A stretch of 64,000 nucleotides of DNA from Desulfovibrio gilichinskyi. Its GTDB lineage: Bacteria; Desulfobacterota; Desulfovibrionia; Desulfovibrionales; Desulfovibrionaceae. The translations under genes and the position numbers were made by a program. The DNA is taken from contig NZ_FWZU01000003.1 in NCBI RefSeq assembly GCF_900177375.1, forward strand, positions 62,001 to 126,000, read 5' to 3'. Shown piece by piece: positions 34,602 through 44,638 of the stretch (position 1 is its first letter; each line of letters starts with the position of its first letter). The notes below the pieces were generated by a model, which saw nothing but the letters and a program-made list of their open reading frames with translations, was not told the DNA's origin and ran no database searches.

Positions 34602-36199
34602 GCGTAAAGGATTTGCCATGGCAAATCGAGTGGGACAAAGACCTATGCACTCAGTGCGGTCGCTGTACCTCGGTCTGCCCGGTAAATGCTATAGAACTGG
34701 GCGTTTTCCGCAAGCGCAATATTATAACTCCCATAGGCCTTAAAACAAAGGCGACTAACGAGTACTCCGTTTTTTATGGAATCAGGCAGAGAACCGATCC
34801 TGCTTACGGATGTATCGGTTGCTCAATGTGCAACATGGTCTGTCCGAATAATGCGATCAAGCCGAATCGCGATGAAGGCTCTACCACTCTTAAATTTCAT
34901 AATAACCGTGGTGGAAATCCCAGAACTCGCGGTGGACGCAGAAATTCCAGTGAAAGTTTACTGGATCAGATCAAATTTATCCGCATCTCCATGCTTACCG
35001 ACCCTGCTCTTGATGCAGGAAGGCATGAATTTAATCTGACTACTTTACTCGGCAGGATTCAATCCCCCGAAGACGGTATGAAAACTCTTGCTGAAAACGG
35101 ATGGAAGCCTCCTGTAAGAGAAATTTATCCGCTCGTTATCGGCGGCATGTCTTTCGGCGCACTTTCTCCTAATATGTGGGAAGGTTTGCAGATGGGTGTT
35201 GCATACCTTAACGAAGAACTCGGAATGCCTGTTCGCATCAGCACAGGAGAGGGCGGCTGTCCTCCACGTCTGCTGCGGTCCAGATTCCTCAAATATGTAA
35301 TTTTGCAGATAGCCAGCGGTTATTTCGGATGGGATGAAATTATTCATGCTATTCCTGAAATGAAAGTCGACCCATGCGCTATTGAAATTAAATACGGTCA
35401 GGGAGCTAAGCCCGGTGACGGCGGTCTGCTCATGTGGCACAAGGTTAATAAGCTTATTGCCGCTATTCGCGGTGTGCCGCGCGGAATAAGTCTTCCAAGC
35501 CCTCCGACTCATCAGACACAGTACTCCATTGAAGAGTCTGTCGCCAAAATGATTCAGTCCATGAGTATGGCTTGGGGATTCAGGGTTCCTGTATATCCGA
35601 AGATTTCAGCATCTTCCACTTCACTTGCTGTTCTGAACAACCTGACTCGTAATCCGTATGCGGCAGGACTTGCCATTGACGGTGAAGACGGCGGAACCGG
35701 CGCTGCGTACAATGTTTCTATGAATCACATGGGACATCCTATCGCAAGTAATCTGCGTGACTGTTACAACGCACTGGTTCAGAGCGGAAAACAGAATGAA
35801 TTACCGCTTATCGCCGGTGGCGGTATCGGTAAATCCGGAAACCTTGCTGCCAATGCTGCGGCCCTGATTATGCTCGGCGCAAGTATGGTTCAGATCGGTA
35901 AATATGTCATGCAGGCCGGAGCTGGTTGCCTCGGTTCTGAAAAAGACCGCTGCAACGTCTGTAATATCGGGGTTTGTCCAAAGGGTATCACCTCGCAGGA
36001 CCCACGCCTTTATCGTCGTCTTGATCCTGAAAAAGTTGCAGAGCGAGTTGTTGATTTCTATCTGAGCTTCGACACGGAACTCAAAAAGATTATTGCTCCT
36101 CTCGGACGTTCGACATCTCTGCCTATCGGCATGTCGGATGCCCTTGGAATCAGTGATCGTGATGCAGCCGAAAGACTCGGCATTAAGTACGTGGTTTAA
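34565..36199 (+). CDS. Glutamate synthase, FMN-binding subunit with ferredoxin domain
   Basis: 544 residues. Two 4Fe-4S motifs sit at the N-terminus (CTQCGRCTSVCP near residue 29, CIGCSMCNMVCP near 80), followed by the FMN-binding glutamate synthase domain (DGEDGGTGAAYNVSMNHMG; IAGGGIGKSGNLA) and a C-terminal cysteine cluster CNVCNIGVCPKGI for the catalytic-domain iron-sulfur cluster. It adds ammonia to 2-oxoglutarate and reduces the product to glutamate. The start within the upstream gene has AAGGAG well placed. The extra ferredoxin domain suggests electrons arrive through iron-sulfur clusters. Confidence 0.93.
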   Translation: MLSDRPITPSTLGVKDLPWQIEWDKDLCTQCGRCTSVCPVNAIELGVFRKRNIITPIGLKTKATNEYSVFYGIRQRTDPAYGCIGCSMCNMVCPNNAIKPNRDEGSTTLKFHNNRGGNPRTRGGRRNSSESLLDQIKFIRISMLTDPALDAGRHEFNLTTLLGRIQSPEDGMKTLAENGWKPPVREIYPLVIGGMSFGALSPNMWEGLQMGVAYLNEELGMPVRISTGEGGCPPRLLRSRFLKYVILQIASGYFGWDEIIHAIPEMKVDPCAIEIKYGQGAKPGDGGLLMWHKVNKLIAAIRGVPRGISLPSPPTHQTQYSIEESVAKMIQSMSMAWGFRVPVYPKISASSTSLAVLNNLTRNPYAAGLAIDGEDGGTGAAYNVSMNHMGHPIASNLRDCYNALVQSGKQNELPLIAGGGIGKSGNLAANAAALIMLGASMVQIGKYVMQAGAGCLGSEKDRCNVCNIGVCPKGITSQDPRLYRRLDPEKVAERVVDFYLSFDTELKKIIAPLGRSTSLPIGMSDALGISDRDAAERLGIKYVV

Positions 36200-36233
36200 A
36201 AAACCGAAGCTCATGATATACCGGAGATAAAAA

Positions 36234-38561
36234 ATGGCTACAGAAACAGTATGCATAAACGGCGTTGAAGACGGTAAACGTCTTGAATCACGCATTCTTG
36301 AAGAGCTTATCCAAAAGAGTGTTCGTGAAGGTGCCCGCAAGCTTAAAATAGATGCCCTTGGTCAACATGGAATTGGTGGACGGCTGTGGATTTCCAAAGA
36401 AGAACCGATTGAAATCGACGTTGTAGGGTCTCCCGGTCAGCGCCTTGGTTCAAAAGGTTTCCCCGGAACAACCATTACTGTACACGGATCAGTTTCTGAT
36501 GACGTTGGCTGGCTTAATGCCGGAGCCGAGATTATTGTCCTCGGTAACGGAACCAACGGTGCCTGTAATGCTATGGCGCAGGGTAAAGTCCTGATTGCCG
36601 GAAGCCTTGGCGCTCGCGCAATGACTATGACCAAGACCAACCCCAGATTTGAAGCCCCTGAACTTTGGGTGCTCGGATCAGTCGGTGACTACTTTGCTGA
36701 ATTCATGGCCGGAGGAACCGCAGTAGTCTGTGGTTACGAAGGACAGAACTCACAGAATGTTTTAGGGTATCGACCTTGTGTCGGTATGGTCGGCGGGCGT
36801 ATTTTTGTTCGCGGACCTAACGATGGTTTTTCTCAGTCAGATTCAATCCTAGAACCTATCCGCGATGCTGATTGGTCATGGCTGACTGAAAATCTTAAAG
36901 TGAATCTGGCTAGAATCGGGAGATCAGAAGTCTATGAAAAGTTGATCAACCGTTCTGACTGGCAACTTATCAGAGCCAAAACTCCTTTTGAAAAAACAGG
37001 AAAGGTTCGTCGTTCAATGACTGAGTTCCGTGCAAAAGTATGGGACGAAGAACTCGGACGCGGCGGCCTTATCGGTGATTTAACTGACCTTGATAGGTCG
37101 CCTATTGGCTTGGTTCCGTCCGGTAATTTAAGAAGATTTGTTCCTGTCTGGGAAAACAGTAAATACGCAGCACCTTGTCAGTCCAGCTGTCCTACCGGAA
37201 TTCCTGTTCAGGAACGCTGGCAGTTGGTTCGTGACGGTCTTGTTGATGAAGCGGTTGATCTGGCTCTTGCGTACACTCCTTTTCCTGCAACAGTCTGCGG
37301 ATATTTATGTCCGAATCTGTGTATGTCAGGATGTACCCGCGGTATAAAGAATCTTGCTTCTGTTGATATTACCAAGCTTGGACGCGAAGGCGTAAATAGC
37401 AAGGCTCCTAAATTGCCTCCGCTTTCCGGCAAAAAAGTAGCCATTATCGGCGGTGGGCCTGCCGGAATATCCATTGCATGGCAGATTCGCATGAAAGGTC
37501 ACGAAGCTGTAATTTACGATATGGGCGAAACTCTCGGCGGTAAAATCGCTTCAGCCATTCCTTCAAGCCGTATCCCGAAGGAAGTTCTTGAAGCTGAACT
37601 CAAAAGAGCTGCGGAAGTTATTCCTCATGTCCATTTGCATAAAGAAATGGACGGAGATGATTTTGCGGAACTTAAGCAGGCAAATGATGCTGTCGTGCTC
37701 GCTATCGGTGCTCAGAAACCGCGCATGATTCCTATTCCCGGTCATGAAATGATTACTCCCGCACTGACTTTCCTTAAGGACGCAGTGAAGGGTACTGCCA
37801 AGGTCGGCAAAAAAGTAGTTATTATCGGAGCAGGTAACGTAGGTTGCGACGTTGCAACTGAATGCGGACGTCTCGGCGCAGAGTCCATTACTTTGATAGA
37901 TATTCAGGAACCGGCTTCTTTCGGTAAAGAAAGAAAAGAAGCGGAAGCTTACGGCGCAAAGTTCAAATGGCCCTGCTTCACTCAGGAAGTAACTAAAGAA
38001 GGGGTGCTCCTCAAATCCGGTGAACTTCTTGAAGCTGATACCGTGCTTCTTTCAATCGGAGATACTCCTGACGTTGATTTCTTACCGGAAGAAATAGCTC
38101 TTGATCGCGGTCATGTGGTTGTTAATGACAACTACCAGACTACTGATCCTAAAGTTTACGCTATCGGTGATGCTGTTCGTCCAGGCCTGCTCACGCATGC
38201 TATCGGGCATGGTCGCAGAGCTGCGGAAGTCATTGACGAAATCTTCACAGGAAAACGTCCTGCACCTGCGGCTAAACAGGTCATCGACTATAGCAGGATG
38301 ACTCTTGAATACTTTGATCCGCGTCTGACAGAATTTTCAGACATGCACCACTGTGCAAGTGAATGTTCATCTTGCGGATCATGCAGAGACTGCGGACTTT
38401 GCGAAACAGTCTGTCCTCAAGGTGCTATATCCAGAAAGGATTTAGGCGGTAAAAAGTATGAAATGGCGGTTAATCCTGATAAATGCATCGGCTGCGGTTT
38501 CTGCGGAAACGTATGTCCCTGCGGTATCTGGAACCTCATTGAAAACACTCCGCTTGGTTAG
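36234..38561 (+). CDS. Glutamate synthase GXGXG domain fused to an NAD(P)-linked flavin oxidoreductase
   Basis: 775 residues. Residues about 1-250 are the GXGXG beta-helix domain of glutamate synthase. Next comes the cysteine-rich domain of GltD-type proteins (CQSSCPTGIPVQ, then CGYLCPNLCMSGC), an FAD site (IIGGGPAGISIAW near 405) and an NAD(P) site (IIGAGNVGCDVATE near 530). The C-terminus has two 4Fe-4S motifs (CGSCRDCGLCETVCP, CIGCGFCGNVCPCG). This one protein joins parts that are separate in archaeal systems and in bacterial GltB/GltD, and completes the three-gene enzyme. A terminator follows at 38584. Confidence 0.92.
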   Translation: MATETVCINGVEDGKRLESRILEELIQKSVREGARKLKIDALGQHGIGGRLWISKEEPIEIDVVGSPGQRLGSKGFPGTTITVHGSVSDDVGWLNAGAEIIVLGNGTNGACNAMAQGKVLIAGSLGARAMTMTKTNPRFEAPELWVLGSVGDYFAEFMAGGTAVVCGYEGQNSQNVLGYRPCVGMVGGRIFVRGPNDGFSQSDSILEPIRDADWSWLTENLKVNLARIGRSEVYEKLINRSDWQLIRAKTPFEKTGKVRRSMTEFRAKVWDEELGRGGLIGDLTDLDRSPIGLVPSGNLRRFVPVWENSKYAAPCQSSCPTGIPVQERWQLVRDGLVDEAVDLALAYTPFPATVCGYLCPNLCMSGCTRGIKNLASVDITKLGREGVNSKAPKLPPLSGKKVAIIGGGPAGISIAWQIRMKGHEAVIYDMGETLGGKIASAIPSSRIPKEVLEAELKRAAEVIPHVHLHKEMDGDDFAELKQANDAVVLAIGAQKPRMIPIPGHEMITPALTFLKDAVKGTAKVGKKVVIIGAGNVGCDVATECGRLGAESITLIDIQEPASFGKERKEAEAYGAKFKWPCFTQEVTKEGVLLKSGELLEADTVLLSIGDTPDVDFLPEEIALDRGHVVVNDNYQTTDPKVYAIGDAVRPGLLTHAIGHGRRAAEVIDEIFTGKRPAPAAKQVIDYSRMTLEYFDPRLTEFSDMHHCASECSSCGSCRDCGLCETVCPQGAISRKDLGGKKYEMAVNPDKCIGCGFCGNVCPCGIWNLIENTPLG

Positions 38562-38583
38562 TTTTTAGTAAATAATTATTTAG

Positions 38584-38617
38584 AAGGGCCGTCGAATAAT
38601 TCGGCGGCCCTTTTTTT
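38584..38617 (+). terminator. Terminator of the glutamate synthase operon
   Basis: AAGGGCCGTCGAA pairs with TTCGGCGGCCCTT (one G-T pair) around a short loop and is followed by a run of T residues, 22 nt after the operon's last stop. Confidence 0.88.
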
Positions 38618-38723
38618 GTTGCTAAAATATCTTATATTTCTGGAACTAATTGGGCTCGCTGGTTACAGTGTGTAATGATTTTAGGATGTGGGACAGCCAT
38701 TTATAAAATTAAGAGACGAAAAG

Positions 38724-39308
38724 ATGTACAAAGAAACTCTTGAACAGAAAATTAAACGGGTCATTGCAGAATCTGTTGATGTTGTTCCGCACAATCCTGA
38801 GTGGTCAGAGTTGTTCGAGATTGAGAAAGTGCATATGCGAGCCTGTTTTCCGGATGATTTTATTTTAAGAATAGAACATTTCGGTTCAACCGCTGTCCCC
38901 GGGTTACTTGCAAAACCTATTGTTGATATGGTTATTGAGATATCGGATGAAGAGCGTGGCAGAAAATTGATTCCGAATGTTCTTGAGCCGCAGGGGTATG
39001 ATTGTTTTTGGCGTCCAATCGGCAATGAAAATGTACCGCCATACTTTACATGGTGCATTAAAAGAGATGAAACAGGGCAACGCTCACATCATCTGCATTT
39101 CGTAAAGAGAGGATTTAAGGATAAAGACCTGAGATTTAGAGATGTTCTACGGAAAAATTCAGGTATAGCGAATCAGTATGCAGAGCTTAAGGCTAACTTA
39201 GCCATAGAACATAAAAATGATCGTGTTGCATATACTGCTGCAAAGGGCGAGTTTATCCGTCGAGTTTTAGACATGCCATGTACTGGTCATCTTCGTCTAA
39301 TCTGTTGA
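38724..39308 (+). CDS. GrpB-family nucleotidyltransferase-like protein (UPF0157)
   Basis: 194 residues. HFGSTAVPGLLAKPIVDMVI is the family signature, with a polymerase-beta-like GS(x)n-D-x-D arrangement; HHLHFVK and the conserved RFRDVLRKN segment follow. The family has no settled function in bacteria; some members are fused to CoaE. The ATG at 38724 is preferred to the GTG at 38688, which has no properly spaced ribosome binding site. It is convergent with the pseudouridine synthase gene. Confidence 0.85.
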   Translation: MYKETLEQKIKRVIAESVDVVPHNPEWSELFEIEKVHMRACFPDDFILRIEHFGSTAVPGLLAKPIVDMVIEISDEERGRKLIPNVLEPQGYDCFWRPIGNENVPPYFTWCIKRDETGQRSHHLHFVKRGFKDKDLRFRDVLRKNSGIANQYAELKANLAIEHKNDRVAYTAAKGEFIRRVLDMPCTGHLRLIC

Positions 39309-39317
39309 GCATAAATT

Positions 39318-39962
39318 TTAAAATATGGGCGGAATTTCGAATTCCAGCATTTCTTTTGTCTTTGGGTGCATAAATTTTAAGTATCCGGCGTGCAGTTTTA
39401 GTTGACCGGGAGCGGTGCCTGTTCCATATAGTCTGTCGCCGACAATCGGGCAGTTAAGTCCCTGTGGATGGGCAGAGTGGACACGCAGTTGATGAGTGCG
39501 CCCGGTCAAAGGGGTGAATTCAACTCTTGTCATGCCGTTTTCAATTCCAAGCTTGCGCCAGTGAGTCACTCCTAATTTCCCATGAATAGGGTCATATACT
39601 TGATAGGGCCGATTGTATGGATCAAGTCTGAATGCCATTTCTATAACACCTTCATCTTCTTTCACCACTCCGTCCAGCAAAGCAATATATCTTTTTTTGA
39701 CTTGTCTGTTTTGAAATTGATCAATCAGTTCACGCACAGCGCGGGCGGTAAAACCCAGTACGAGCAGGCCGGAAGTGTCCATGTCTAGCCTATGAACTGT
39801 GGGGAATTTGCGGCATTCAGGAAACATGGTCTGCACACGGGTAACAACACAGTCCTGATTTTCAGGCCCGCGTCCGGGAACTGATAGCAATCCACTCGGC
39901 TTATTAACAACTACCAGTTTGTTGTCTGCGTAAACTATGTCCAGAAGTTCTTCGTTAGTCAT
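39318..39962 (-). CDS. RluA-family pseudouridine synthase
   Basis: 214 residues, a compact catalytic domain without an S4 domain. The catalytic motif HRLDMDTSGLLVL holds the active-site Asp, and RTHQLRVHSAHPQGLNCPI is conserved in RluA-type enzymes of 23S rRNA and tRNA. Target uridines cannot be read from sequence. HSAHPQGLNCPIVGD closely resembles the C-terminal half of the fused RluA-type proteins whose N-terminal half appears as a separate gene at 29895-30665. It has a weak ribosome binding site. Confidence 0.9.
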   Translation of the reverse strand: MTNEELLDIVYADNKLVVVNKPSGLLSVPGRGPENQDCVVTRVQTMFPECRKFPTVHRLDMDTSGLLVLGFTARAVRELIDQFQNRQVKKRYIALLDGVVKEDEGVIEMAFRLDPYNRPYQVYDPIHGKLGVTHWRKLGIENGMTRVEFTPLTGRTHQLRVHSAHPQGLNCPIVGDRLYGTGTAPGQLKLHAGYLKFMHPKTKEMLEFEIPPIF

Positions 39963-40590
39963 TTTTATTTTATCTATTCTTATCTCAAGTTAAATTGTGA
40001 GCTAGATCTGCTTGAAACAGCTTGCTACTGGCTTGTGAATTTAATCCCCTAGCTCCTCATTAGTCATAATAACGTATTTATCTTCGGAGATAAAGCAGGG
40101 CTCACAATGGTTTTTGAGTGTGTTTACGTTTTGAATCTATATACCGCAGGAGCGAGTTGTTACGGTGATCGAGCTTCAAGAAATAAGATCACTTGAAAAT
40201 TGTTAAAATTTGAAAGAAAACTGAACGGCGGTTCAACTTTTTTGCAAGTGTTTGATATTATTTCAAATAAAAGCGGTTTTCAAAATTTCAAAAACAGAGA
40301 GAAAGTTTTTGTGAAAAATAGAACTACTAAAAAAATATTCTATAAGTTTATATGTTTATCATGTATTTGTGCTAAAAATCACAAGTTAGCTCGTTTTTTG
40401 ATTGCATAATCAATTGAATTTCTCTATTGTTTGGTCAATCGATCAGCAAGGATGATTTTACTGAAAAAACTGATTCGAAAGCCAGTAAAATTGAACTGAG
40501 CTGAAGTAAAAAGATTTAGTCAGGAAGAATTTAAGGATTTAAAAATATTTTATTAACTTTACTTCCATCCGTATGGAACAGGAAACAGAG
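39963..40590. other. Non-coding AT-rich region before the OB-fold gene
   Basis: About 630 nt. A 69-codon ORF at 40200-40409 has AT-driven composition and no good ribosome binding site, so it is not called. A small hairpin followed by T residues (TGAAC/GTTCA at about 40222-40236) could end a short transcript. Nothing else is visible. Confidence 0.35.
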
Positions 40591-40932
40591 ATGAAAAAGA
40601 TGAGCGTAATATTTCTTGTACTTCTAGTTATTGTAGCAGCCGCAGCAACCGCTGAATGTCAGGATCCAAAACCTGCTAACGTAACCACTGTAGCTGAAGC
40701 CAGAGTTTCAGGTGCAGAGACTAAAGCAGTTCTTCACGGTCACTTCATTAAGAAAATTAATGAGAATAAATATGTATTTCAGGATTCGACGGGAGAAATC
40801 ATTGTTGATCTAAGTGCTGATAAAGCAGGTTCCCTGCCTGCTGGCAGTGCTGAAGTTGCTCTCGAAGGTATTGTCGAGCAGGACCTTATCTTCGCCGGAA
40901 TCGAAGCCCAGAAAATATCCGTTCTAAACTAA
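40591..40932 (+). CDS. Periplasmic OB-fold protein (YgiW/YdeI family)
   Basis: 113 residues. It has a cleavable signal peptide (MKKMSVIFLVLLVIVAAAAT, then AECQD), then an OB-fold domain typical of YgiW/YdeI (TIGR00156/BOF): AVLHGHFIKKINENKYVFQD and GEIIVDLSADKAG. Members are periplasmic stress-related proteins. The ATG at 40591 (AGGA 7 nt ahead) is preferred to 40573 because it gives a clean signal peptide. A strong terminator follows about 90 nt downstream. Confidence 0.85.
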   Translation: MKKMSVIFLVLLVIVAAAATAECQDPKPANVTTVAEARVSGAETKAVLHGHFIKKINENKYVFQDSTGEIIVDLSADKAGSLPAGSAEVALEGIVEQDLIFAGIEAQKISVLN

Positions 40933-41017
40933 GTACGGACCTCACCGGAAGATTCTTCCGAACCTAAAAAGGTCGCTTCATCCAGTTGGTTCTTTAAGCT
41001 GAATTGTCATCAGTTTT

Positions 41018-41047
41018 AAAGGCCGCTTCAGATGAAGCGGCCTTTTT
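41018..41047 (+). terminator. Terminator after the OB-fold gene
   Basis: AAAGGCCGCTTCA and TGAAGCGGCCTTT form a perfect stem with almost no loop, followed by T residues. A related AAAGGTCGCTTCAT sequence lies 50 nt earlier. Confidence 0.85.
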
Positions 41048-41084
41048 CGTTTTGGTAGGATAATGTTATGAATTATGAATAAAA

Positions 41085-43400
41085 TTAAGCTTTGCAATGC
41101 TCATTTAATACATCGGTTATTTTTCCTTTTGATATTGGTTTAGTCAGAAAGGAATCGCAACCGGCCATAAGTATTTTATCTTTTACCTCCGGTAAAGCAT
41201 GCGCTGTAAGAGCTATAATTTTGCAATGCTCTTTTCCTTCACTTTTTTCCCATTCTCTGATCTTCAAAGTACATTCATAGCCGTCCATTATAGGCATTTC
41301 AATATCCATCAGAATTAAGTCAAAATTTGCAGATGTTGCTGCATCAAGACCTTCCTGACCATTTTGGACAATGGTCAGTTTGTGCGGTAGATCTTTAAAA
41401 AATAACTCAATCAGCATGCAGTTTGCATTATTGTCTTCCACTAAGAGTATCTCTAACGCTTTGTGTTCATGCTCAGTCTTTGCAACATGGGAATCTTCAG
41501 AAATTTTTAGCAGGATATCTCTAGCCGCATTTTCAAGATCAAACAGCGTGAGAGGTTTTAGCAGGACATTTCCTTTAAAAGATTTGTCAATGACTTCATG
41601 ATCAATTAATGCCATCAGAATAATTCTTTCTTCCGGAACTTGCAGCTTTGTGAGCGACGAAACAGTTTTACTCCATTTCCAGCCGTGTATGTCCTCTTTA
41701 ATCAGAACAAAATCATAGTTTTGTTTTATCAGTTCTTTTTCAAGTATCAATGCTCTGCCTATTTCAAAACTACGGGCTTTATCAACTCGCTTAGCAATTG
41801 AGCTGATCCGTGCTGAAAAAGCTTCGCGTGAGTAATCTTGATCAGTAATTAACAGAAGAGATTTATTTTTGAGAATGGAATCGTTTAGATATGCTGTATC
41901 GGGAACTGAAAACGAAATATTCATATGTACGGTTGAGCCGAATCCCTTTTTGCTTTCCATCCATATATTGCCGCCCATGGCTTCGCAAAGGGATTTGCAA
42001 ATGGAAAGACCAAGGCCGGTCCCGCCATATTGGCGCGTTGTTGAAGAGTCTTCTTGAGTAAATCTGCCGAAAATACTTTCAATTTTGTTTTCTTCAATTC
42101 CGATTCCGCTGTCTTTCACTGCAAAATGAATTTCAACTTTATTTTCAGCAGTTACAGTTTTGCTGTCATTTAGTGAAACCTCAACAACAACGAATCCTTT
42201 CTCTGTAAATTTAATGGCATTTCCGATGAGATTTACAAAAATTTGCTGTAATCTTGAAGGATCACCTGTTATTTTTTTGGGAATACCCCTTTTGATACTG
42301 TAAGCCAGCTCTAATCCCTTGCCGCTGGCAGCTAAAGCTGTAACTTTAAAAGATTTACCGAGTAAGTGGTCTAAATCAATATCTTGATGATCAAAATGAA
42401 TCTGTCCAGCTTCAATTTTGCTTAAATCAAGGATTTCATTAATAAGATGCAGTAATGATTTTCCTGCTTCTTGAAGAATTTCAATGAATTTTTTCTGGTC
42501 ACTGTCCAGTCCTGAATCTTCAAGGATTTCCGCCATTCCTAAAATAGCATTCATAGGTGTTCTTATTTCATGGCTCATTGCAGCTAGAAATTGCGATTTT
42601 GCTACCGTGCCTCTTTCCGCTTCAACCGCCATAGCTTTAGATTCAGCAATAGCTTTAACTAAGTTACTGTTAGCTTTTTCAAGTTCATTAGTTCTCTCAT
42701 GAACTTTGAATTCAAGATTCGTGTATAAAAATTCAAGACTATTGCTCATATAGTTGAAGTTATGAGCGAGTCTTCCTATTTCATCTGATCTTTTGCCCAT
42801 ATCCGCCGTAACAAATTCGCGGTTGGCAATTTTCTTTGTATTTCTATCAAGAATGCCTAAAGGGGTTATTATAATACGGGTAAAAAAAGCATCTAACGCG
42901 ATAATTGTGCAGAACATACATGCGCTGAAAATGATAATAAGATTGAAAGTTTTTGCGCTGATCTCGCGCTTGACTTTATCAAGCTTGAGTCCAATATCAA
43001 CTCGGCCTAACTGTTTGCCTTCATTGATAATAGGGCGTGATACAACCATTATATTTTCGGCGGATTGCGGCTTTTTTTTGAACGTATGAGTTTTGGAAAT
43101 GATGTTTGCTGATTGCAGTAATGTTGCCCCGTTGTTGTCGTAAATTTCGCAAAAGGCTACCTGCGGTGATTGCTCAATTGAAAGAGCGAACTCTTCAATT
43201 AAGAAAAAACTGAAATGTGGTATGTATTCTGAGCAGGAGCGTGCCGTCAGAGAGGCCATGCTGCTTCCATAAATGTATAGGCGGTCTTCAAGTAACTTTT
43301 TCTGGGAATCAATAATGTAGCACCCCAGGAAAAAGAAGAAGACAGCGAGGATAAAACCTGTGCCAATTGATATTTTAAGCCTTAAGCTGTCACTTCTCAT
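41085..43400 (-). CDS. Hybrid sensor histidine kinase in an operon with a BMP-family binding protein
   Basis: 771 residues. Transmembrane helices at about 9-28 and 150-172 bound a periplasmic domain of about 120 residues, followed by a HAMP linker, HisKA with His277 ([15 protein letters not shown]) and HATPase ([30 protein letters not shown]). Next is a receiver-like domain lacking the phosphoacceptor ([12 protein letters not shown]), then an intact receiver with Asp699 ([14 protein letters not shown]). The gene starts 23 nt after the BMP-family protein gene. The modest periplasmic domain may read a ligand-loaded binding protein, as in LuxP/LuxQ (inference). No output regulator is adjacent. 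Confidence 0.9.
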   Translation of the reverse strand: MRSDSLRLKISIGTGFILAVFFFFLGCYIIDSQKKLLEDRLYIYGSSMASLTARSCSEYIPHFSFFLIEEFALSIEQSPQVAFCEIYDNNGATLLQSANIISKTHTFKKKPQSAENIMVVSRPIINEGKQLGRVDIGLKLDKVKREISAKTFNLIIIFSACMFCTIIALDAFFTRIIITPLGILDRNTKKIANREFVTADMGKRSDEIGRLAHNFNYMSNSLEFLYTNLEFKVHERTNELEKANSNLVKAIAESKAMAVEAERGTVAKSQFLAAMSHEIRTPMNAILGMAEILEDSGLDSDQKKFIEILQEAGKSLLHLINEILDLSKIEAGQIHFDHQDIDLDHLLGKSFKVTALAASGKGLELAYSIKRGIPKKITGDPSRLQQIFVNLIGNAIKFTEKGFVVVEVSLNDSKTVTAENKVEIHFAVKDSGIGIEENKIESIFGRFTQEDSSTTRQYGGTGLGLSICKSLCEAMGGNIWMESKKGFGSTVHMNISFSVPDTAYLNDSILKNKSLLLITDQDYSREAFSARISSIAKRVDKARSFEIGRALILEKELIKQNYDFVLIKEDIHGWKWSKTVSSLTKLQVPEERIILMALIDHEVIDKSFKGNVLLKPLTLFDLENAARDILLKISEDSHVAKTEHEHKALEILLVEDNNANCMLIELFFKDLPHKLTIVQNGQEGLDAATSANFDLILMDIEMPIMDGYECTLKIREWEKSEGKEHCKIIALTAHALPEVKDKILMAGCDSFLTKPISKGKITDVLNEHCKA

Positions 43401-43423
43401 TTTATTACACTGTAAAATTTCTT

Positions 43424-44437
43424 TTATTGGGGCATAGTGTTTTTAGTATAATTATTTTGCATTTTAGTCACAATCGGGATCTCATCTTTAATAATTTTAT
43501 CTTTAATTATATCAATTTTTTTTAAGATTTCGTCTGATATTTTAGCGCGGGTATATTTCATCTTGCTCAAACTTACTCCTCCATTATTTAAACCATAGTA
43601 TGTGATCCCGGGGGAGAAGTGGTTGTTCATTACAGCTTCAAGCTCTTTGTATGCGGCGGTGTCGAGTCGTTTAATCATGCTGGTCAGTACTGTTCCTTTG
43701 GCGAAAGAGTCCTGATCGGAATCAACTCCTATTGCATAATTACCAGTGTGTCTGGCCGCTTCAATAACTCCGTTACCGGTAAGTCCGGCAGCTGTAAAAA
43801 TGATATCTGCATTATTGTTATATTGTTTGACAGCCAGATTATATCCTTTTTGCGGGGCGGAGAAGCCTGAAAAATCTTCGGCCGGGCTGGCATATTCTAC
43901 AAGTACTTCGGTATTAGGTTCAGCATATTTAGCTCCGTCCGCGAACCCTTGTTCAAATTGTTGCACAGTAGGGATATTTGCTCCGCCTATAAAGCCGACT
44001 GTGTGTGTTTTTGTCATATATCCGGCTAGAGCTCCGGCAAGAAATGAGCCTTCATATTGTTTGAAAATCGCTGATGAAATGTTCGGAACACCATCAATAG
44101 GAACATCAATCGATATGAATTTTTTATTCGGGTAAATTTTAGCTACCTGGCGTGTCAGCTGCTTATGCTGAGCACCGAGGAAAATGATTATATCAGATTG
44201 ATCAGCAAGAGCGGTAAGGTCTTCAAGTGTGGATTTTCCGGTTTTACTAGGGTTTACGATTATCAGTTTAAACCCGAATTCTTGTTGAGCCTTGCGGATT
44301 CCGCCGTATGTCATATCATTAAAAGACAAATCTCCCATTCCGAATACACCTGTAACGAATCCGACAACCGGAACTTTAGCAAACGAGGTTGTAGGCAGAA
44401 GCAGGAGTAAAGAAATAAATAATAGTATGTTTCTCAT
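43424..44437 (-). CDS. BMP-family substrate-binding protein (Med/PnrA-like)
   Basis: 337 residues. Signal peptide MRNILLFISLLLLLPTTSFA. The mature domain begins VPVVGFVTGVFGMGDLSFND, the BMP family start that binds the ligand with an Asp; SIDVPIDGVPNISSAIFKQY and VGFIGGANIPTVQQFEQGFA are typical. Characterised family members bind purine nucleosides. No ABC permease or ATPase gene is nearby; a hybrid kinase gene follows after 23 nt, so sensing rather than uptake is inferred. The start at 44437 (AAGAG 8 nt ahead) is preferred to upstream in-frame starts because it gives a clean signal peptide. Confidence 0.88.
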   Translation of the reverse strand: MRNILLFISLLLLLPTTSFAKVPVVGFVTGVFGMGDLSFNDMTYGGIRKAQQEFGFKLIIVNPSKTGKSTLEDLTALADQSDIIIFLGAQHKQLTRQVAKIYPNKKFISIDVPIDGVPNISSAIFKQYEGSFLAGALAGYMTKTHTVGFIGGANIPTVQQFEQGFADGAKYAEPNTEVLVEYASPAEDFSGFSAPQKGYNLAVKQYNNNADIIFTAAGLTGNGVIEAARHTGNYAIGVDSDQDSFAKGTVLTSMIKRLDTAAYKELEAVMNNHFSPGITYYGLNNGGVSLSKMKYTRAKISDEILKKIDIIKDKIIKDEIPIVTKMQNNYTKNTMPQ

Positions 44438-44559
44438 GGGGACAGCTCTTTTCATAAGAATAAATTGTGAATTAATAATGTGATCAATAATTTTATACAT
44501 AATAAAAAATTTAATAGAAGGACAGAGGATAAAATAATTATATTTGCTGAACATAAAGA

Positions 44560-44592
44560 AAAAGGACTTACATAAATTATGTAAGTCCTTTT
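44560..44592 (-). terminator. Terminator after the EamA transporter gene
   Basis: A 16-bp stem, AAAAGGACTTACATAA with TTATGTAAGTCCTTTT, around one base. It lies 46 nt beyond the EamA stop on the minus strand and isolates it from the binding-protein operon. Confidence 0.85.
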
Positions 44593-44638
44593 GGTGGAAA
44601 TTAAATCAGGGGATATTATAAGAGTTTTAAATTAAGGT

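Noticed and set aside
40200-40409. 69-codon ORF before the OB-fold gene
   Set aside because: AT-driven composition, no ribosome binding site, no recognisable domain.
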